The notes below the pieces were generated by a model. The model saw only the letters and a list, made by a program, of their open reading frames with translations, made no database searches and had not been told where the DNA came from. A stretch of 64,000 nucleotides of DNA from assembly GCA_029449245.1 (NCBI GenBank), contig JANATF010000003.1:3594204-3658203 (forward strand). Reading direction: 5' to 3'. Source of the DNA: Mortierella alpina (Eukaryota; Mortierellomycota; Mortierellomycetes; Mortierellales; Mortierellaceae). A program made the translations under genes and the position numbers. How positions within the stretch are numbered: the stretch's first letter is position 1; the number at the start of each line of letters is the position of its first letter. This document shows, piece by piece, positions 21,303 through 36,600 of this stretch.

Positions 21303-21325
21303 CCCCCCCCCCCCCCCCCCCCCCC
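21303..21325. repeat. Homopolymer of 23 C
   Basis: An uninterrupted run of 23 cytosines lies about 80 bases past the stop of the Fanzor-like remnant. It is probably length-variable and prone to sequencing error. Confidence 0.9.
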
Positions 21326-21812
21326 ATTCAGGTGGATTCAAGGGAAGCTCCTCACCGGACGAGAGTTTATAGTGAGTCCCGTCCAGAATGCTCAACTCAA
21401 AATCGTGAGTTCAATGAGCAGAGACTCCGCCAAGAACCATAATTGAAAATTCTTCAGCAGGTGTACAAATCCCGTTAGGAAACCAGAGTCACAACTAGGC
21501 GGGGCACTATAAAAGCAATCTAGCATCGTGAAGGGTTTGCTCTTCACCCGCTCTAGCTTTTTGGCTAAGATCAAGTGTAGTATCTGTTCTTATTATTCTA
21601 ATCGAATAATATGGTGGCTACGGCCACCAATCGATTAATTTCATTTTTGAAGCATGCCGGTGCAGCTCTGGCTTGCTACCTACACTGGCACTGGTGTCCT
21701 CGGTCTTGCACTATCTCCGAGTCGTACGCCGAACCCTCATCTTATTATACTATCAAAAAAGCAACAACAGTGACAGGGACAAGCCTCTGAGTAGACGATG
21801 TACACTTTGACT
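21326..21812. other. Short gene-poor flank
   Basis: About 490 bases without a gene. A small hairpin (tggtggc / gccacca) lies near 21612-21630. The right part is the 3' flank of the F-box gene. Confidence 0.4.
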
Positions 21813-23896
21813 CTACTGAAAGACGAAGGACACGTTGCATTTCTGACTGCCACCTTCCGACAACCCTCTCTTTGAGCTCCACTCTTCGAGCTTCCTGGAT
21901 GCTGGCCGAGAACGGCCTAACAATCGAATCGTGACATCTTCAAGGAACCTGAACCGATCCAGTACCTGGGTCTGCAACTCCCCCACGTTCAGGATGGTGC
22001 TGGCACTACTATCACCAGTGCCAGCAATCCAAGTCCTCCCCACTGCTGGCGAGTACGAAGTAGTCAACGGCAAACGAAGAGAAATGTCAAGAAGAGTCAA
22101 GAAGGGTGCCTCCCCGTACCAGGCGACGTGGCCGGGTGAAGATGGGCCTGCTCCACCACCATCGTCCGTGTCTTGGCTGAGAGAAAGAGGTTCCCGTCCC
22201 AACCCTTCAAAGATCTCAAAAGAGTCGAAGTAACGATCGATCTTCAGGATTTCCAAGCGTGGCAACTGCCGTAAAATATGCTTCAACTTGACAAACTCAT
22301 TGGCGGGGATATCCTCCTTGGCGCCACCGAGATGCAGCGATATCAATGTCTTCGCGTACGGAAACATGGACATTGATACTTCTCTCTAATACAGGCGTAC
22401 GGGGCGAGTCAGGAAGGACATTCCAATCCAACTTGACCGTCAATCTCAGCTCTTCACATTCATGATAATAACAGTAAAAAATAGAGACAGAGATCGGCAC
22501 AAAGTTATGCGGAGGGAGAGATACGTACCGTTTGAAGAAAGACATACTCCAATTCACGGAACGCCAGCGCGCCATAAAAGTGTTCAAACTCCTGAGTGGT
22601 GAGCGGCGGGTAAACATACGTCTGCACTGCCAGTCGCTTGAGACGATTCCTTGGCCGTGGAGTGGTTGAAGAATTCAGCACACCCAGGAATGTCCCGTTG
22701 CTTTGTGCATCCAGAGCGGTCCCCACGCTTTCAGACTCTGCGCTCGACTGGACTTCCATGTTCAGCGCGGCCATGCTGTCAGTGGTGTGAGGGCTAGTTG
22801 AGGCAGCCTCCATCTCTCCACCTGAACAATACCGTGCAAACCGGAAGAGCTGATCCCGATTGCCGGAAAGAATATCCGTCTCAAGAATACTCAAGTGGGG
22901 TCGACCCTCGACCAGACGCCAAAGACTTGCACCGAGCGGCACTTGCTCGAGCCATAGTACCAGCCTCCGTAGCTCTGGAAACAAGACCTTGCTGGTTGTT
23001 ATGTCCTCCGCCAAGGCTGTTGTGACCGTGCTTGAATGGTTGCCCGCGATTGCCTGGTGCCAGGTTCCTGCACAACCTGATATCTCCAACTCGCTCAAAT
23101 TCGGAAAGAGTTGGTCCAGAGCGCCGAGCTGCAGTTCGGAGAGTGCGCAACGCGTCAACTTCATTGTTTTCATACTTGGCATTGAACAGAGCTCAGCTCT
23201 TTCAAATCCAGACGCGGAGACGTTATCCTGATGGCCGCTGAGCGACATTTCTTTCATTTCCAAGGTCCTCAGCTGCGGGCAAGCTTGTAAACCCCGTACG
23301 AAGGTGTCTTGGTCAACAACGTTATGCCCAAGCTTGTGCAGGTGCGAGATACTAAGGGACTGAAGAGCATTGTACCGGCCGCTCAAATGTGCTTTTGCGC
23401 CATCGAGTGACCCTTGCTCGGCGATAGCCTTGCTCCTGGCGATCAGCGCAGTGAATATTGCCGTGGCATCAATGATGCCCTTGAAGTCGATTGACAACCT
23501 TTGGAAGCTCGACAGCTTCAGTAGGAGCTCCTCTATCACACCGATAGCATATCCCCAATGTTCGATATGGACTTGCTGTACAGTTCTGTAGTATCTGTGA
23601 ACAACATCCAAGAGCCTTTGTTGCTGCGCCAGGTCCTCCCCAGTGCGGTGGAGGATCAAGTTGAGGGTGCGGACTCGAGGTGCGATTGAGACTAGCGTCT
23701 CCAGGTCACGATCTTGGGTGGAGGGATGTATAAAGAAAGGAAGCGAAAGAGCAAGACTGGGTAGGAATGCATGGTGGAGTGTTCTGCAAAGTGTGCTTAG
23801 ACTCAATAGCTCACGCGGTCGGAGGTATCTGGCAATCGACTCTGCCAGTTCCGGGACGGAGAACACTCTGTCCAACGAGGATGGGATCGGGGACAT
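21813..23896 (-). CDS. F-box / leucine-rich-repeat-like protein (two exons)
   Basis: Exons 23896-22529 and 22385-21813 join in phase (GTACGT donor, TATTAG acceptor) to give 646 residues. The first 50 residues (DRVFSVPELAESIARYL, then PRELLSLSTLCRTLHHAF) form an F-box-like helix bundle of the type that binds Skp1. The rest is an irregular series of Leu-rich segments (LQSLSISHLHKLG, LRTLEMKEMSLSG, LSELEISGCAG, LRRLVLWLEQVPLG, LEILKIDRYF) typical of the very numerous Mortierella F-box/LRR proteins. A substrate-receptor role in an SCF ubiquitin ligase is the family inference; the target cannot be guessed. No signal peptide or membrane segment is visible. Confidence 0.8.
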
Positions 23897-26350
<2,454 letters not shown>

Positions 26351-26381
26351 AGTGCGAGGTTTTCAAGCACCTGTGTGCCTC

Positions 26382-26831
26382 CTACGGCTTTATTGTCCGC
26401 TGCACTCTGCTTTCAATCGCAGCCAGACGCCTGCGTTCCCTCTTCTGCAGCCTCTTTTTGATCGCCCTGAACGCCTTCCGAGGGATGGGTTTCATGACCG
26501 CTGAATCATTAGAGGAGCTGACAGAACGCTGCTGCAAACCCTGGTCTTGTGAAATTAAATCCAACGCTGCCTTTGTGGTCTGGTCGCCACTGTTCTCTGT
26601 GGAGGTTGCCTCTTCCTTCTTCTCCTCACATGCAGTATCGTCCACCTTTGCTTTTTTCTCCGCCCCCAGTGCTGACTGTTTGGCTAGAACTGGGTCGCTT
26701 AGCTTACTGGGTGAGTTACGTTCTGCGAGTCGTCTAGTCCGGCTGTGATATTCAAGAACCCTAGTGTTGTAGAGAAGCGGCATCCTTTGTGAATGAGGCT
26801 CTGCACTCAATCCATTCGAATCAACATTCAT
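26382..26831 (-). CDS. Hypothetical basic protein, 149 residues
   Basis: A single open frame from an ATG at 26831 with a charged, Lys/Glu-rich middle and a strongly basic C-terminus (AIKKRLQKRERRRLAAIESR). No known domain, signal peptide or membrane segment is visible. It sits directly beside the RecQ relic on the opposite strand, in a relic-rich region, so it could equally be the remnant of a longer gene or a chance frame. No intron signals are needed for the model. Confidence 0.3.
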   Translation of the reverse strand: MNVDSNGLSAEPHSQRMPLLYNTRVLEYHSRTRRLAERNSPSKLSDPVLAKQSALGAEKKAKVDDTACEEKKEEATSTENSGDQTTKAALDLISQDQGLQQRSVSSSNDSAVMKPIPRKAFRAIKKRLQKRERRRLAAIESRVQRTIKP

Positions 26832-28428
26832 GAAAAGTAATTAGAAGACATCGGTCGGCATCAGGGGGAAATATTTATCGCAAGAGCTGCAGATTTCGAG
26901 CTCAAACGAGCTCAAACTACAGGCGACTCGGCTCGGCTGGACCCATATCCTCGGTCGCGCTGCCGTATTCTTCGGATCGGGCGAATCTTTGCCCTGAGGG
27001 ACGCGTCAGTCGTACCTCTGTCAAACTGCCAAGAGACGCGCAAACTGTCTAGACTGGCGGGGATGAATTCATAGTGCACTTGTTTCTTGGTGCTTTCTTT
27101 TTTTTTTTTGTTGGGTGAAGACTACTTTGAGGTATGAATTGCAGTGAGAATCCTCTGTAACACACGGGTCGATCTCTGATTCAACCCTTGCTCCTTTCAA
27201 ATCTACCAGCCGACTGCCGGCAAGGAAAGCCGGCTACTTGTTTATGCGATTGCACCAATGGATGAAACCCTGTATCGGTGTCCGTAACGCGAACTCAAGT
27301 ATCCACGTAATCATTGCTGAGCTCGTAAGTGCCGTGCGAAAGTAGTCGGTTGAACCAAATAATACAGGACATCGTCAAGGCGGGAGAAATGCATGGGAAC
27401 TCTTGCGCAGGGTCTATGAGGTGATGCATGCGCGGGTGCGCTACATGTACTACGCTGGGTGCTTATGGCAGGTGTAACATGTGTAAATATGCCGAGCAGT
27501 CAGTGCCCTGCCTAGCAGGTAGTGACAAGAGGCCGTGGGATACACAACGGCATCGTGGCAATGCTGAACTGACGTTTTGCTGTCGAGGGAACAGAAAGAA
27601 TGAGCTTTTAGAATGCGATTGACAACAACGTGCTCAAAATTATATCTTTGGCATGTGAAGATGCGCTTCAGCACGGCCATTCATTCATCACAACTTTAAA
27701 TAGACTGTGGCACCCGACAAAGGACGTCAATGACTTGTACTGCTGGGTGATGCAGTGCACCTTAGGAACCCTTTGGCTTGGCAGAACCAATTCGCTCTGC
27801 AATGTGCACACTCTGCGACATGTAGATAGTCTATGTAGAGCATCTGTTTTGTTGATGTAAGGAAGGGCATTGAAACACTGATACTTTGTGAGGTTTAAAG
27901 TATCGGGGTTGAGAAAAACGGTGCCTGAATAATGACCCCTGCGAAACCGATGCTGGACCACCGTTCAGCAACTGAGCGCAGATGATTACGATTTTGAAGC
28001 TCAGTCCGTCATTCCTTTTTCAGTCATGTACAGTACATGTACTCACCGGTTTGGCCTTTGGGTCGTTTTCATTTTCCTGCTGCGACAGACCATCCGCGAT
28101 CAGAGAACCAGGCAGCCCAGGTATAAGAACAGCCGGCAGCACCTTAATTTTGCCGTAAAAAAAGCACATTGAAGAACGAGCCATCGCTGTGTTATACCCC
28201 ACTGCCTGTAGTCGAGCGCCCCTTCTGCATTCCGTTCCCTCATTTACATTCCCACTCCCAACGACACATTCCCATCTGCAATCAGCACTCGGCCCTCCAA
28301 CTTCCCACGCTTGGATAACAAAACACAAGTCGCAAACTCTCGCTTTGTCCCACATTCCAGACTCATAAGCCCTAGGCCTGAATTCAACTGACCCCCCTGA
28401 AGCGCAGATCAGCCTTGCTGCAGAGATC
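26832..28428. other. Gene-poor region
   Basis: About 1.6 kb with no recognisable gene. Short frames on both strands (27428-27961, 28020-28430) lack family features. A T-run lies at 27098-27110. The last few hundred bases are the upstream region of the ABC transporter gene. Confidence 0.4.
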
Positions 28429-31400
28429 ATGGACCCCCTTGACTACTATGCCCTCCTGCAACTCGTCGATGCTCCAGGATTAGCTGTAGTGTATTCAGAC
28501 CTCGTCCTCACCTGATCATGTACCCTCATGTCAAAACTGCAGTGTACTGACCGTAGCGCTTTTCTCTCGTCTGTGAACTCTTGACCTGTCATAGCCAGGG
28601 AGCGGTCCATCCTGTCAATTCGTACGGACTCCTTTGACGTCTGCCCCCAATGCGTCCACTCCCACATGGGGCTGCCCAGCTGGGTACGCTCAACCCTCAT
28701 CTGTGTGAAGCTTGCATTACCGTTCTCAATTGTACTTACTCCCTGGTTTACACCACTTGCTCGAACAGAAACTTTTGTTTATCACCGAAGCACTCGGCCA
28801 AGTGCCCACCGGGCTTCTACTGTCCCGCGAATACAGCTCAGCCAATGTACTGCTGCCCAGGCTATTATTGTTCGGAGGACACAAAGACTCTTACCATTTG
28901 TCCACAAAACCAATACTGCCCTGCAGGTTCCGTTGGTGGAGGCGTAAGTGAGCATACGGCGATGGCATTCAATCCTGTCTCTCGATTGAGGACACTCTGC
29001 TAGTCTGCTAATCCTTGCTGTTTCATTCTCATTGACTGTCACTCATCAAACAGGTGTCTTGCCTGTGGATGGCGTCCTGCCCATCGGGCAGCTCCTCTGC
29101 CTCAAAGTTTGGCCTTATTCTGTTTGTGGTCGTGTTCGTTATCGGTATTAGTATCACCTTCCACATCCACAAACGGATCGAGGCTGTTAGGACGCATCAC
29201 CTCGAGAAGCGGCTGCGCTGGATTCACGATCACAACGTGAACCATGACAACATATTGGTTGCGGATAGCGAGCAAGAGCATAAGGAGAGCAAAGCCCCAC
29301 AACAAGATTCGGCCATTGAATGCACTGGAGGCTGGGAGAGGCCCGAAGGATCGGCATCAAAAGTGAGCAAGACGGCCAGTAACCCGGACATCCACGTTGC
29401 CGATGTCACCAATCAGTCAACGGCTGAGCTGACCAGTAAAGAGTCTGTTATCCAGATGGGAGATGGAGGAAGCGAGAGCTCTGACGCGACCGTAACCCAT
29501 GAAATCAAAAGAACTCCCACAAGAGTGACACAGACGTTCGACATTGAGTTTGAGCACTTGGGCTTGACTCTCTCCAATGGCACCTCCATTCTGCAGGTAT
29601 GCAAAAAATGCAAAAAATATGATTTTCAAAGTGCGTGAACGGCTTTATCGTCGCAATAGCCTAACCTGACTCTAATTTGTAAACACTAGAACGTCTCTGG
29701 AATCCTCCGCAGTGGACGAACATTGGCGATTATTGGATCTTCAGGCAGCGGTAAAACTACGCTGATCTCTATGCTCACCTCGAAGATCCCAAAGGATGTA
29801 GGAAAGATTCGGATTAATGGTTTTGAGGAAGAGCTATCTCACTACCGCAAACTCATTGGATTTGTCCCTCAGGAGGACATTATGATGCGAGAGCTCACAG
29901 TGCATGACGTGCTCCTGCATTCGGCCTACATGCGTTTACCTTCAGACCTGAAGCACTCTCAGATGACCGAAAAAGTGTTGGAGGTTATCGATTTTTTGGG
30001 CCTGAACTCGGTCATGGACTCGACTGTGGGAGACGCAGAGCGCCGGGGCATTTCTGGAGGGCAGCGTAAGCGCGTCAACATCGGCATGGAGCTCGTTACA
30101 GATCCCAGCATTCTTGTACTGGATGAGCCAACTAGTGGCCTCGACTCTGCAACTTCGTTAGAGGTCTGCAAATTGCTCAAGTCCGTTGCCCATTACAAGG
30201 GTCTGACTGTTGCTGCCGTGATCCACTCTCCAAGCCCTGCCGCGTTTGATCAGTTTGATGATCTTTTGCTTCTCGGACAAAACGGCCGTGTCGTCTTTCA
30301 CGGTCCCCGCACTGAAGCTCCTGCCTATTTCACCGCCATTGGCTTCCCGACTCCCACGGGCTCCAGTCCATCTGATTTTTATATGGATGTCATTTCGAAC
30401 AACGTCAAGTCCAAGATCACCAAAAAGTTCAAGCCCTTTTACCTCTCTCGATACTGGGAGTCCTATTGCAAGCGCGCTCAAACCTATTATGCAGACGCTG
30501 GAAATGGAGTAGAGTACCGGCATCCATCCACTCAAAACTCGGTCCCCAGCTCGCCTCGTTTCAACCCAAGGACATCAGGTCTACTCTCATACCCGAACCT
30601 GAACAAGTCTGCCATGTCTATTCTGCAAACCGGAGGCAACGGTCTTTCAGACTCGCTGGCAATGACGAGCTTAAACAACTCGTCTTCGCTGGCTCTGCCC
30701 CCGTCATCAGCTGCCCGACACAAGTCCGTCACGATGTCTCGAGATTCGGTCTATCAAGGGTCGTCTCCGTCGTCTCCGTCGTCTCCTCGTCACTCTATGG
30801 CCTTCACCGACTTTACATCCATGTACTCGTCACCGCCTCCACCAGAAAACTTGACCTTTTGGGAGACTGTCCAAAAATCCACGCGCATCTTCTTGATCGA
30901 CTCGCGCATGTGGTGGAAGGGCGTTCTTTCAGAGACATTCGAGACGATCACAGGTCTGCTGCTGCAACGCAGGGATCCTATCCGCAACACAGCAAACCCT
31001 TTTATGATGTTCTGGCACTGTCTTCAGCGTGCTCGCCTTCAGATCTACCGTAACCAACGCCAATTTCTGTACGACCAGTTGCTGCATCTCGGATGTGGCC
31101 TCTTTATTTCGGTAGCTGCCTCGCGCTTTGACTATCTGGGTAGGCAGCCTGACATGGTCTGCGCCATGACGCCCTTTCAGCTCAAGCCCAACTGCGTCCA
31201 TCCAACGGATCATCTCACCGAGGTTGGGGTTTTCATCGCGCTCGGAGTCTGCTTCGCAGGCATCTCGGTCGGCTCCATGACCTTCGGCAATGAAAAGATT
31301 GTCTATTGGCGCGAGAAATCCTCCGGTCTCTTGACACTCCCCTACTATGTGGCGAAGGCTATTGCTGACATCCCCAGAATCATCCTTGCGGCCATTATGT

Positions 31401-31870
31401 TCTCGATCTCGCTGGTCATTTTCTTCAATGAGCGGTCCAACTACTTTTACCTACTCTTTATCATCACCATGCTCTACGCCGTAGCATTTGCTATGGGGTA
31501 CCTGTTGTCTGGCATCGTGCCCCAGAACCGCGTTGCACTCGTCGGCACGGGTTTCACGTTGGCCTGGGCGATCGTCTTTTCGGGGGATGCTCCCGATCTG
31601 GCCGATGTCATGTCTGCGGATGCCTCGGGAGGGTTCACGGCCACTCGCTGGCTGTGGATTATTTCTGCGCCCAGATATGCGATCGAGGCCATTTACCTGC
31701 GTGAGATCCAGGCACGGCCTTGGCAAGAAATCACGACAGAACCCTTGTCGCACACATACAAAATTGATGAGTTTTGGTGGTGCCTCACGTCAATGACGGC
31801 GATTCTCTTTGGATGGCATGTGCTGGCGTTTTTGAGCTTCAAGCTAATGGATCGGTCCAAGCAAAAGTAG
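28429..31870 (+). CDS. ADP1: ABCG-type transporter with Cys-rich N-terminal domain (Adp1-like)
   Basis: My exon model (28429-28485, 28595-28621, 28680-28943, 29054-29596, 29690-31870) keeps phase and gives 1023 residues. A Cys-rich extracytosolic domain (exon 3, about residues 29-116, with CPPGFYCP, YCCPGYYC and CPQNQYCPAG) is followed by a membrane segment (LILFVVVFVIGISITF). Then come a nucleotide-binding domain with Walker A GSSGSGKT (313-320), signature SGGQRKRV (from 419), Walker B ILVLDEPTSGLD (439-443 core) and the His switch at 476, a Ser/Pro-rich linker, and a C-terminal ABC2 membrane domain. This arrangement matches yeast Adp1, a half-size ABCG transporter of uncertain substrate. 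The last three exons are secure. The first two, including a 27-base exon, are the only phase-consistent solution I found and are tentative, because no proper signal peptide is encoded. Confidence 0.85.
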
Positions 31871-32593
31871 ATATCACTCCCTTTCATCCACCTCATATAT
31901 ATACCCATGTCGCACTATGTACATTTTGCTGTTATCCTTGACCTGTTGACATTTGTGCATTTGCAGTGTGGTGGGACCTCTGATCTGACTGAAACGAGAG
32001 AAACACTGAACCTGCTTCGCCTGGCGTGGTGGTTTGTTACCACGAGTAGTGCTGTTCAGGTTGCAGTTGTAGTTGTGAAGCAGAGCTGCTATTGTTTGAT
32101 GAAGATGATCTTTGAGAAGATGAGATGTTGACGCAACTAATGCAGAGCATTGGATCAATTAAGCCAATGGCTGCTCAGAGTGCCTTCAGTTTAGTCTCGC
32201 TAGAAGAACCGATGTGCTCACATTGTTTCCAATCCGCAACGGATGATTACCAGCTGGGAATATGTTGAAGGTAAATCGTTATTTAATAATAGCGATTCAC
32301 GTCCGACTAACTGAAGAACCTCATTTCGGTCTCAAGGGGCCGAAACAAATTTATTGCAGCCGGGACCGGTCAATTGCAGCGAACCGTACACTTGAACAGC
32401 CTCTGCTCTCGTTGGGTCCTTCCCTTGCTGCCGCTGATTTTTCTATTGTGCAAATCATCAACACGAAGTGACCGCCTTCCAGGACTGTTTCCTTGTCTGC
32501 CCCGTAAACAAAGCCCGCCAAGCTCACTGCAACCCCCGTCCGCCGCACGGTTTGCACAACCCAATCACACACACACCATCAGGACAAAACACC
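31871..32593. other. Intergenic region upstream of uL30m
   Basis: About 720 bases. The right part is a C-rich leader (about 32520-32593) before the uL30m start. No other gene, RNA or repeat is recognised. Confidence 0.5.
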
Positions 32594-33298
32594 ATGAGCG
32601 CCATTTCAAGGATACTCACCGCCGCCCGCCCTACATTCACAGCCTCTACAAAGGCATACTCCACAGTGGTCTCGTCCGAGGTAGCGCCTGCGGCAGCTGG
32701 CCATTACAAAGTAACACGGACTCGTTCGCTGATTGGTGTACCAAAATCGACCATCAAAGGTACGCAACCCGGGGATCACCCGAAAGAATCTAGTGAACTT
32801 GAGGAACTTGGAGGACTCGAGAGTGGAGGACCTTTGCTTGGACTCGCATCTCAATTGGAGGATCAGACTTTAACGCTAACAGAACCCTGATCTTTTTTTT
32901 TTTTCTGTATTCACTCGACTATGTTTTGGACCGTGCCCTTACGACCTTGGACCTCAACTTGGTTTTCATGGATGGGATCAAATAAAACCAACGCTCATGG
33001 AACCATCGCTATTTACCTTACACCTCTCGATCGCATGGAACCTCGGCAACTGTATTTTTCACTCTTCACGCACCCCGTTTCTGTATTTTGACGGTATCCT
33101 AATACAGTTCTCAAATCGTTGGGCCTTGGACGCAAGATTGGCCGCCCAGTCTTCCAGCCCCATGAAGCCAGTGCCGCAGGAAAGATCTTGAAGGTCAAGG
33201 AGTTGGTCAAGGTGGAAAACATCCCTGGTCCCATCCCGGCTGAGGGCTTCCAGCGCACCCGTGCCACCAAGGGGTATAAGGTCGTCGGAAAGCTGTAA
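32594..33298 (+). CDS. MRPL33: Mitochondrial large-subunit ribosomal protein uL30m
   Basis: Exons 32594-32759 and 33108-33298 join in phase to 118 residues. The first 35 or so residues are rich in Ser, Thr, Ala and Arg with no acid until the presumed cleavage region, as expected for a mitochondrial targeting peptide. The mature part shows YKVTRTRSLIGVPKSTIK, then a split LGLGRKIGRPVFQPHEASAA and KILKVKELVKVENIP, the uL30 fold with the long C-terminal helix found in yeast Mrpl33-type proteins. It is a structural protein of the mitoribosome 54S subunit. The intron is 348 bases with a GTACGC donor and ATACAG acceptor. Confidence 0.9.
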
Positions 33299-33633
33299 AG
33301 AACACAAGTAGCCATGGTCAAAATTATAAATATACAGTGGTCATTCCATAACGGATAAAATATCTTTTATGCTTACAATTTTGATCGGGAAGTAGAATCT
33401 GACGGGGGGTAACTCCAATGGATAGGAAAGAGACGAGTGAGGTTTCGGACGCGCTTGACCTTCTGGACGACTAACGTCATTGTAAGTGTAGTTAGCTGTG
33501 TGGGAGGAAAGCGAGCGATTTTAACAAAGAAGCGACCCCTCGATGGACAGCTGGAGAAGAAATCCAGAAGCGAAGTAAAGAAAAAAAAATCATGCGCGAT
33601 GTCAAAATCACAGCCGATACCGCGGCACTCCAT
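33299..33633. other. Short intergenic region between convergent genes
   Basis: About 335 bases of shared 3' flank. An A-run lies at 33580-33588. Nothing else is recognised. Confidence 0.5.
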
Positions 33634-36600
33634 TTATTGCGGAAGAGATGCTGGTGCCTGATAGCACCCACTGAGAAGCTTGATTCCCCTTGCCCTCATT
33701 CGCACAACATCCACGGGATGCAACTTGACATGCTGAAGCACTAAAGTCTCAAGAATAGTGGTCGTGGCCGTTAACCTGTCCAAAACATTCTGAACATCAT
33801 CCACGCTGAACCCCTTCGCGTTGATGTTCAGGTGTCGAAGTCGTTCAAAATGAATGCACGCAAGAAAGTCCAGGACCGCTGGTGCATCCATATGTGCCTG
33901 AACCACGATGCGCTCCAGTGGCTGTAATCGTACAATGGAACGAAGAAGCTCGCGTGCCTTGTCGTTGAACTGAATTTGACCATAATACGTCAATTCATGT
34001 AACACACCTCCTGCAGCCAGGCCTTTGTAGACAGCATCGAGTCCCCGGTCGGGTGAAGGCGTAAAGTCAGTCAGACCCAAGGTTTTGAGGCATCCCCACT
34101 TGACCAACTCCATGATCGATCTTGTTGTTTCCTTATGGATCTCCACCTGCAGGTCAACAAATTCGAGAATACGTCCCACAGCACCGGTCTGCTTGACAGC
34201 ATGGGGTACATCAAGCAGCCCAATGTCGACAGCATGGGAGGCTGTGGAGATGCTGAGAGAGGCGCTCAGGGCAAGGCCTTCGCTGTCAACTAAGGACTGC
34301 CATCCGCGGTACTGAGATATCAAATGCTCATTGCCCAGGAGTACACGATCGACTGAAGCATAGGTCCTGATTTCGGGCAGAGCGTGTCGGTTGTAACCGT
34401 GGCTGTGAGACGGCGAGAGTGTCGTCTGAAACCATAGCTGATTATGAACCGGGTGCCGAAGCAAAACCTTCAATGGCATAAATCTCTCGCGAAGCTTGAC
34501 TAAGGCTGCCATAACCGCAAGATGCGCATCCTCGTCCGCATAGAGCTGCACGGTTGCGAGATGCGGGTTAGCAGCAAAAACGTGATTGAGTTTCGAAATC
34601 GCGACGCTGGGGTCCCGAATTGTTAGGTCCTGTAAGTATCCGACAGTGCTGGTGATAGCCCACAGGACGTCGTCATTGATATCGGATAAGCAAAGAGTTC
34701 GCAACCCAGGTCCGTGATTGTTTATGACATGTGCAGCGCCATCGAACGGCCAGTCTGTTGCGTCCAGTGTTGTCAGTTGTTTGCCTGTCCACGTCCCCGT
34801 TATGCAAGCGGTTCCAGAGCGGTTAGAGACTACCCACGTCAAAACAGGCTCTCCGCCTCCGATAGCACGGGACCGTGCGACGGTGTCGAGGAACTCGACT
34901 ATGTCTTGGTCATTGACAGCCACCAGGCGGTTTAACCGCGGGAGTTTTAACAGCAAGCCTCCGAGCTCTTTCATGTCGATGATCGCTGTCTTGAGCTCTA
35001 GATCTTCCAGATCGCTCAAAATCTTGAGCCCGTGTCGCCGGCTTTTGTGCCCTTGTAAATGGAGGAGCTCTCCCACTCCATATGAGCAAACAAGTCGCAA
35101 CAATCGGGTGCCTTTCCAGATATATTGGGTGGTCATGGTGGTAGGACTTGACGAAGATGCTTTGATGCGAATTTCCAGTGTCGAATTTAGGAGGATGTGA
35201 GATGTTTTGATGGAATATAGAAATTCAGAAAGGCTGTCGTCAGGGATGTTCACCTCAAGAGAGCTCATTTCTGGCGCTTTCTCAAGGATGGTTGTTAAGG
35301 CGACAATGCCCGGGCACTGTTGTCGTATTATTAATTCCTTGAGACGGTATGTTGCATCTGTTGGGGTGAAGATCCTGTTGATGTCAAGCTGATCAAAAGA
35401 GTCGAGCCAAACGGCCTCAAGCCCATGAAAATGCTTGACAAGCGCGTCGGTGAGGTTCCAGAACTGAGGTGGAACCCATCCTATGCAATCCAGCATGGCC
35501 AAGTTACCGTGTCTTGCTGAAAACCGGATTGAGTTCAGTCCAGGAACCGTTGTGATGAAAATGTCCTTGATCGAACTGAACGTGCTCAGGATAGTGTCAA
35601 TGAGCACAGCAAAGTCTCGAGGGTGAACTGCGAGACTGAGAACACGTGCACAGGGTGCCTTATGAAGAAGCCTCCATAGGTCGTCAAGATGCTCGCACGG
35701 CGCTATGACTGTCAAGCTCCTCAGTCCTAAAGTTGCAGTATTCGCCAGTACTGCGCACAGCTTGGGTGTCAGGTGAACGACAGTCAGTTCCTCGATATCT
35801 GCCCTCGATTTCTCAGAGCCGAGAATCATAGCCACGTCCGCATCGTGCCAATCGCCCGCATCCAACATAATCATCCGGTCCTCCAGCCACTTGGCCTTGA
35901 GAAGTACATGGTATCGATATATCCGTAGGGATACATCCAAGATCGATTGAGTCGGTGTCCGCGCCTTGACTATCGCGTTGAAGGCAGGCTGCACCATATC
36001 CGCTTTAATGCTCAGGTCGATGCTGCGAAGTTGGCGGTATGTCCTCAGCAAACCGTAAAGATCTCGCGCATCGAATTTGTGATTCACTGCGACGATTTCT
36101 CTCAGGCTTCCAATCTGGTGATCCGGGTTAACCATGTAGGACTCGAGCCGATATATGCGTAAGGAGTTGACAGATAGGTGATTTGACAACAGGGGATGAC
36201 ATACGGGTGTGTGGTACCAGCTTAGGGTATTGAGCTTAACCATTTGGTCCCCGCTCCAGTGCGCCTCGACCCTGTACTTGTTGTCGAGTGTATGAAATTC
36301 AGTAAAGACGTCCGAGTCCTGATGCGATCGCGAAACACGAACAGCTTTGAATGCCTCGAGTATGTTCCCTTGATCGCATAGCATCTTGATGTGGCGTATA
36401 TTCGACGCCCTGTATAGGATTAACTCGATAGAGCTGGAATCGAAAGGGCTTTGGAAATCCAGTACCTGTAGAGCAGGCTCGACCTGGGATGTGCTCATAG
36501 TGACTCTGCTCTCGGTGCCCTCAATATGGACGCTGGTGGTTTGTAGCGTCGGTGCAAAATCTGCTATGCTTTTAGCGATCGGGACAAACCACTGGGGACA

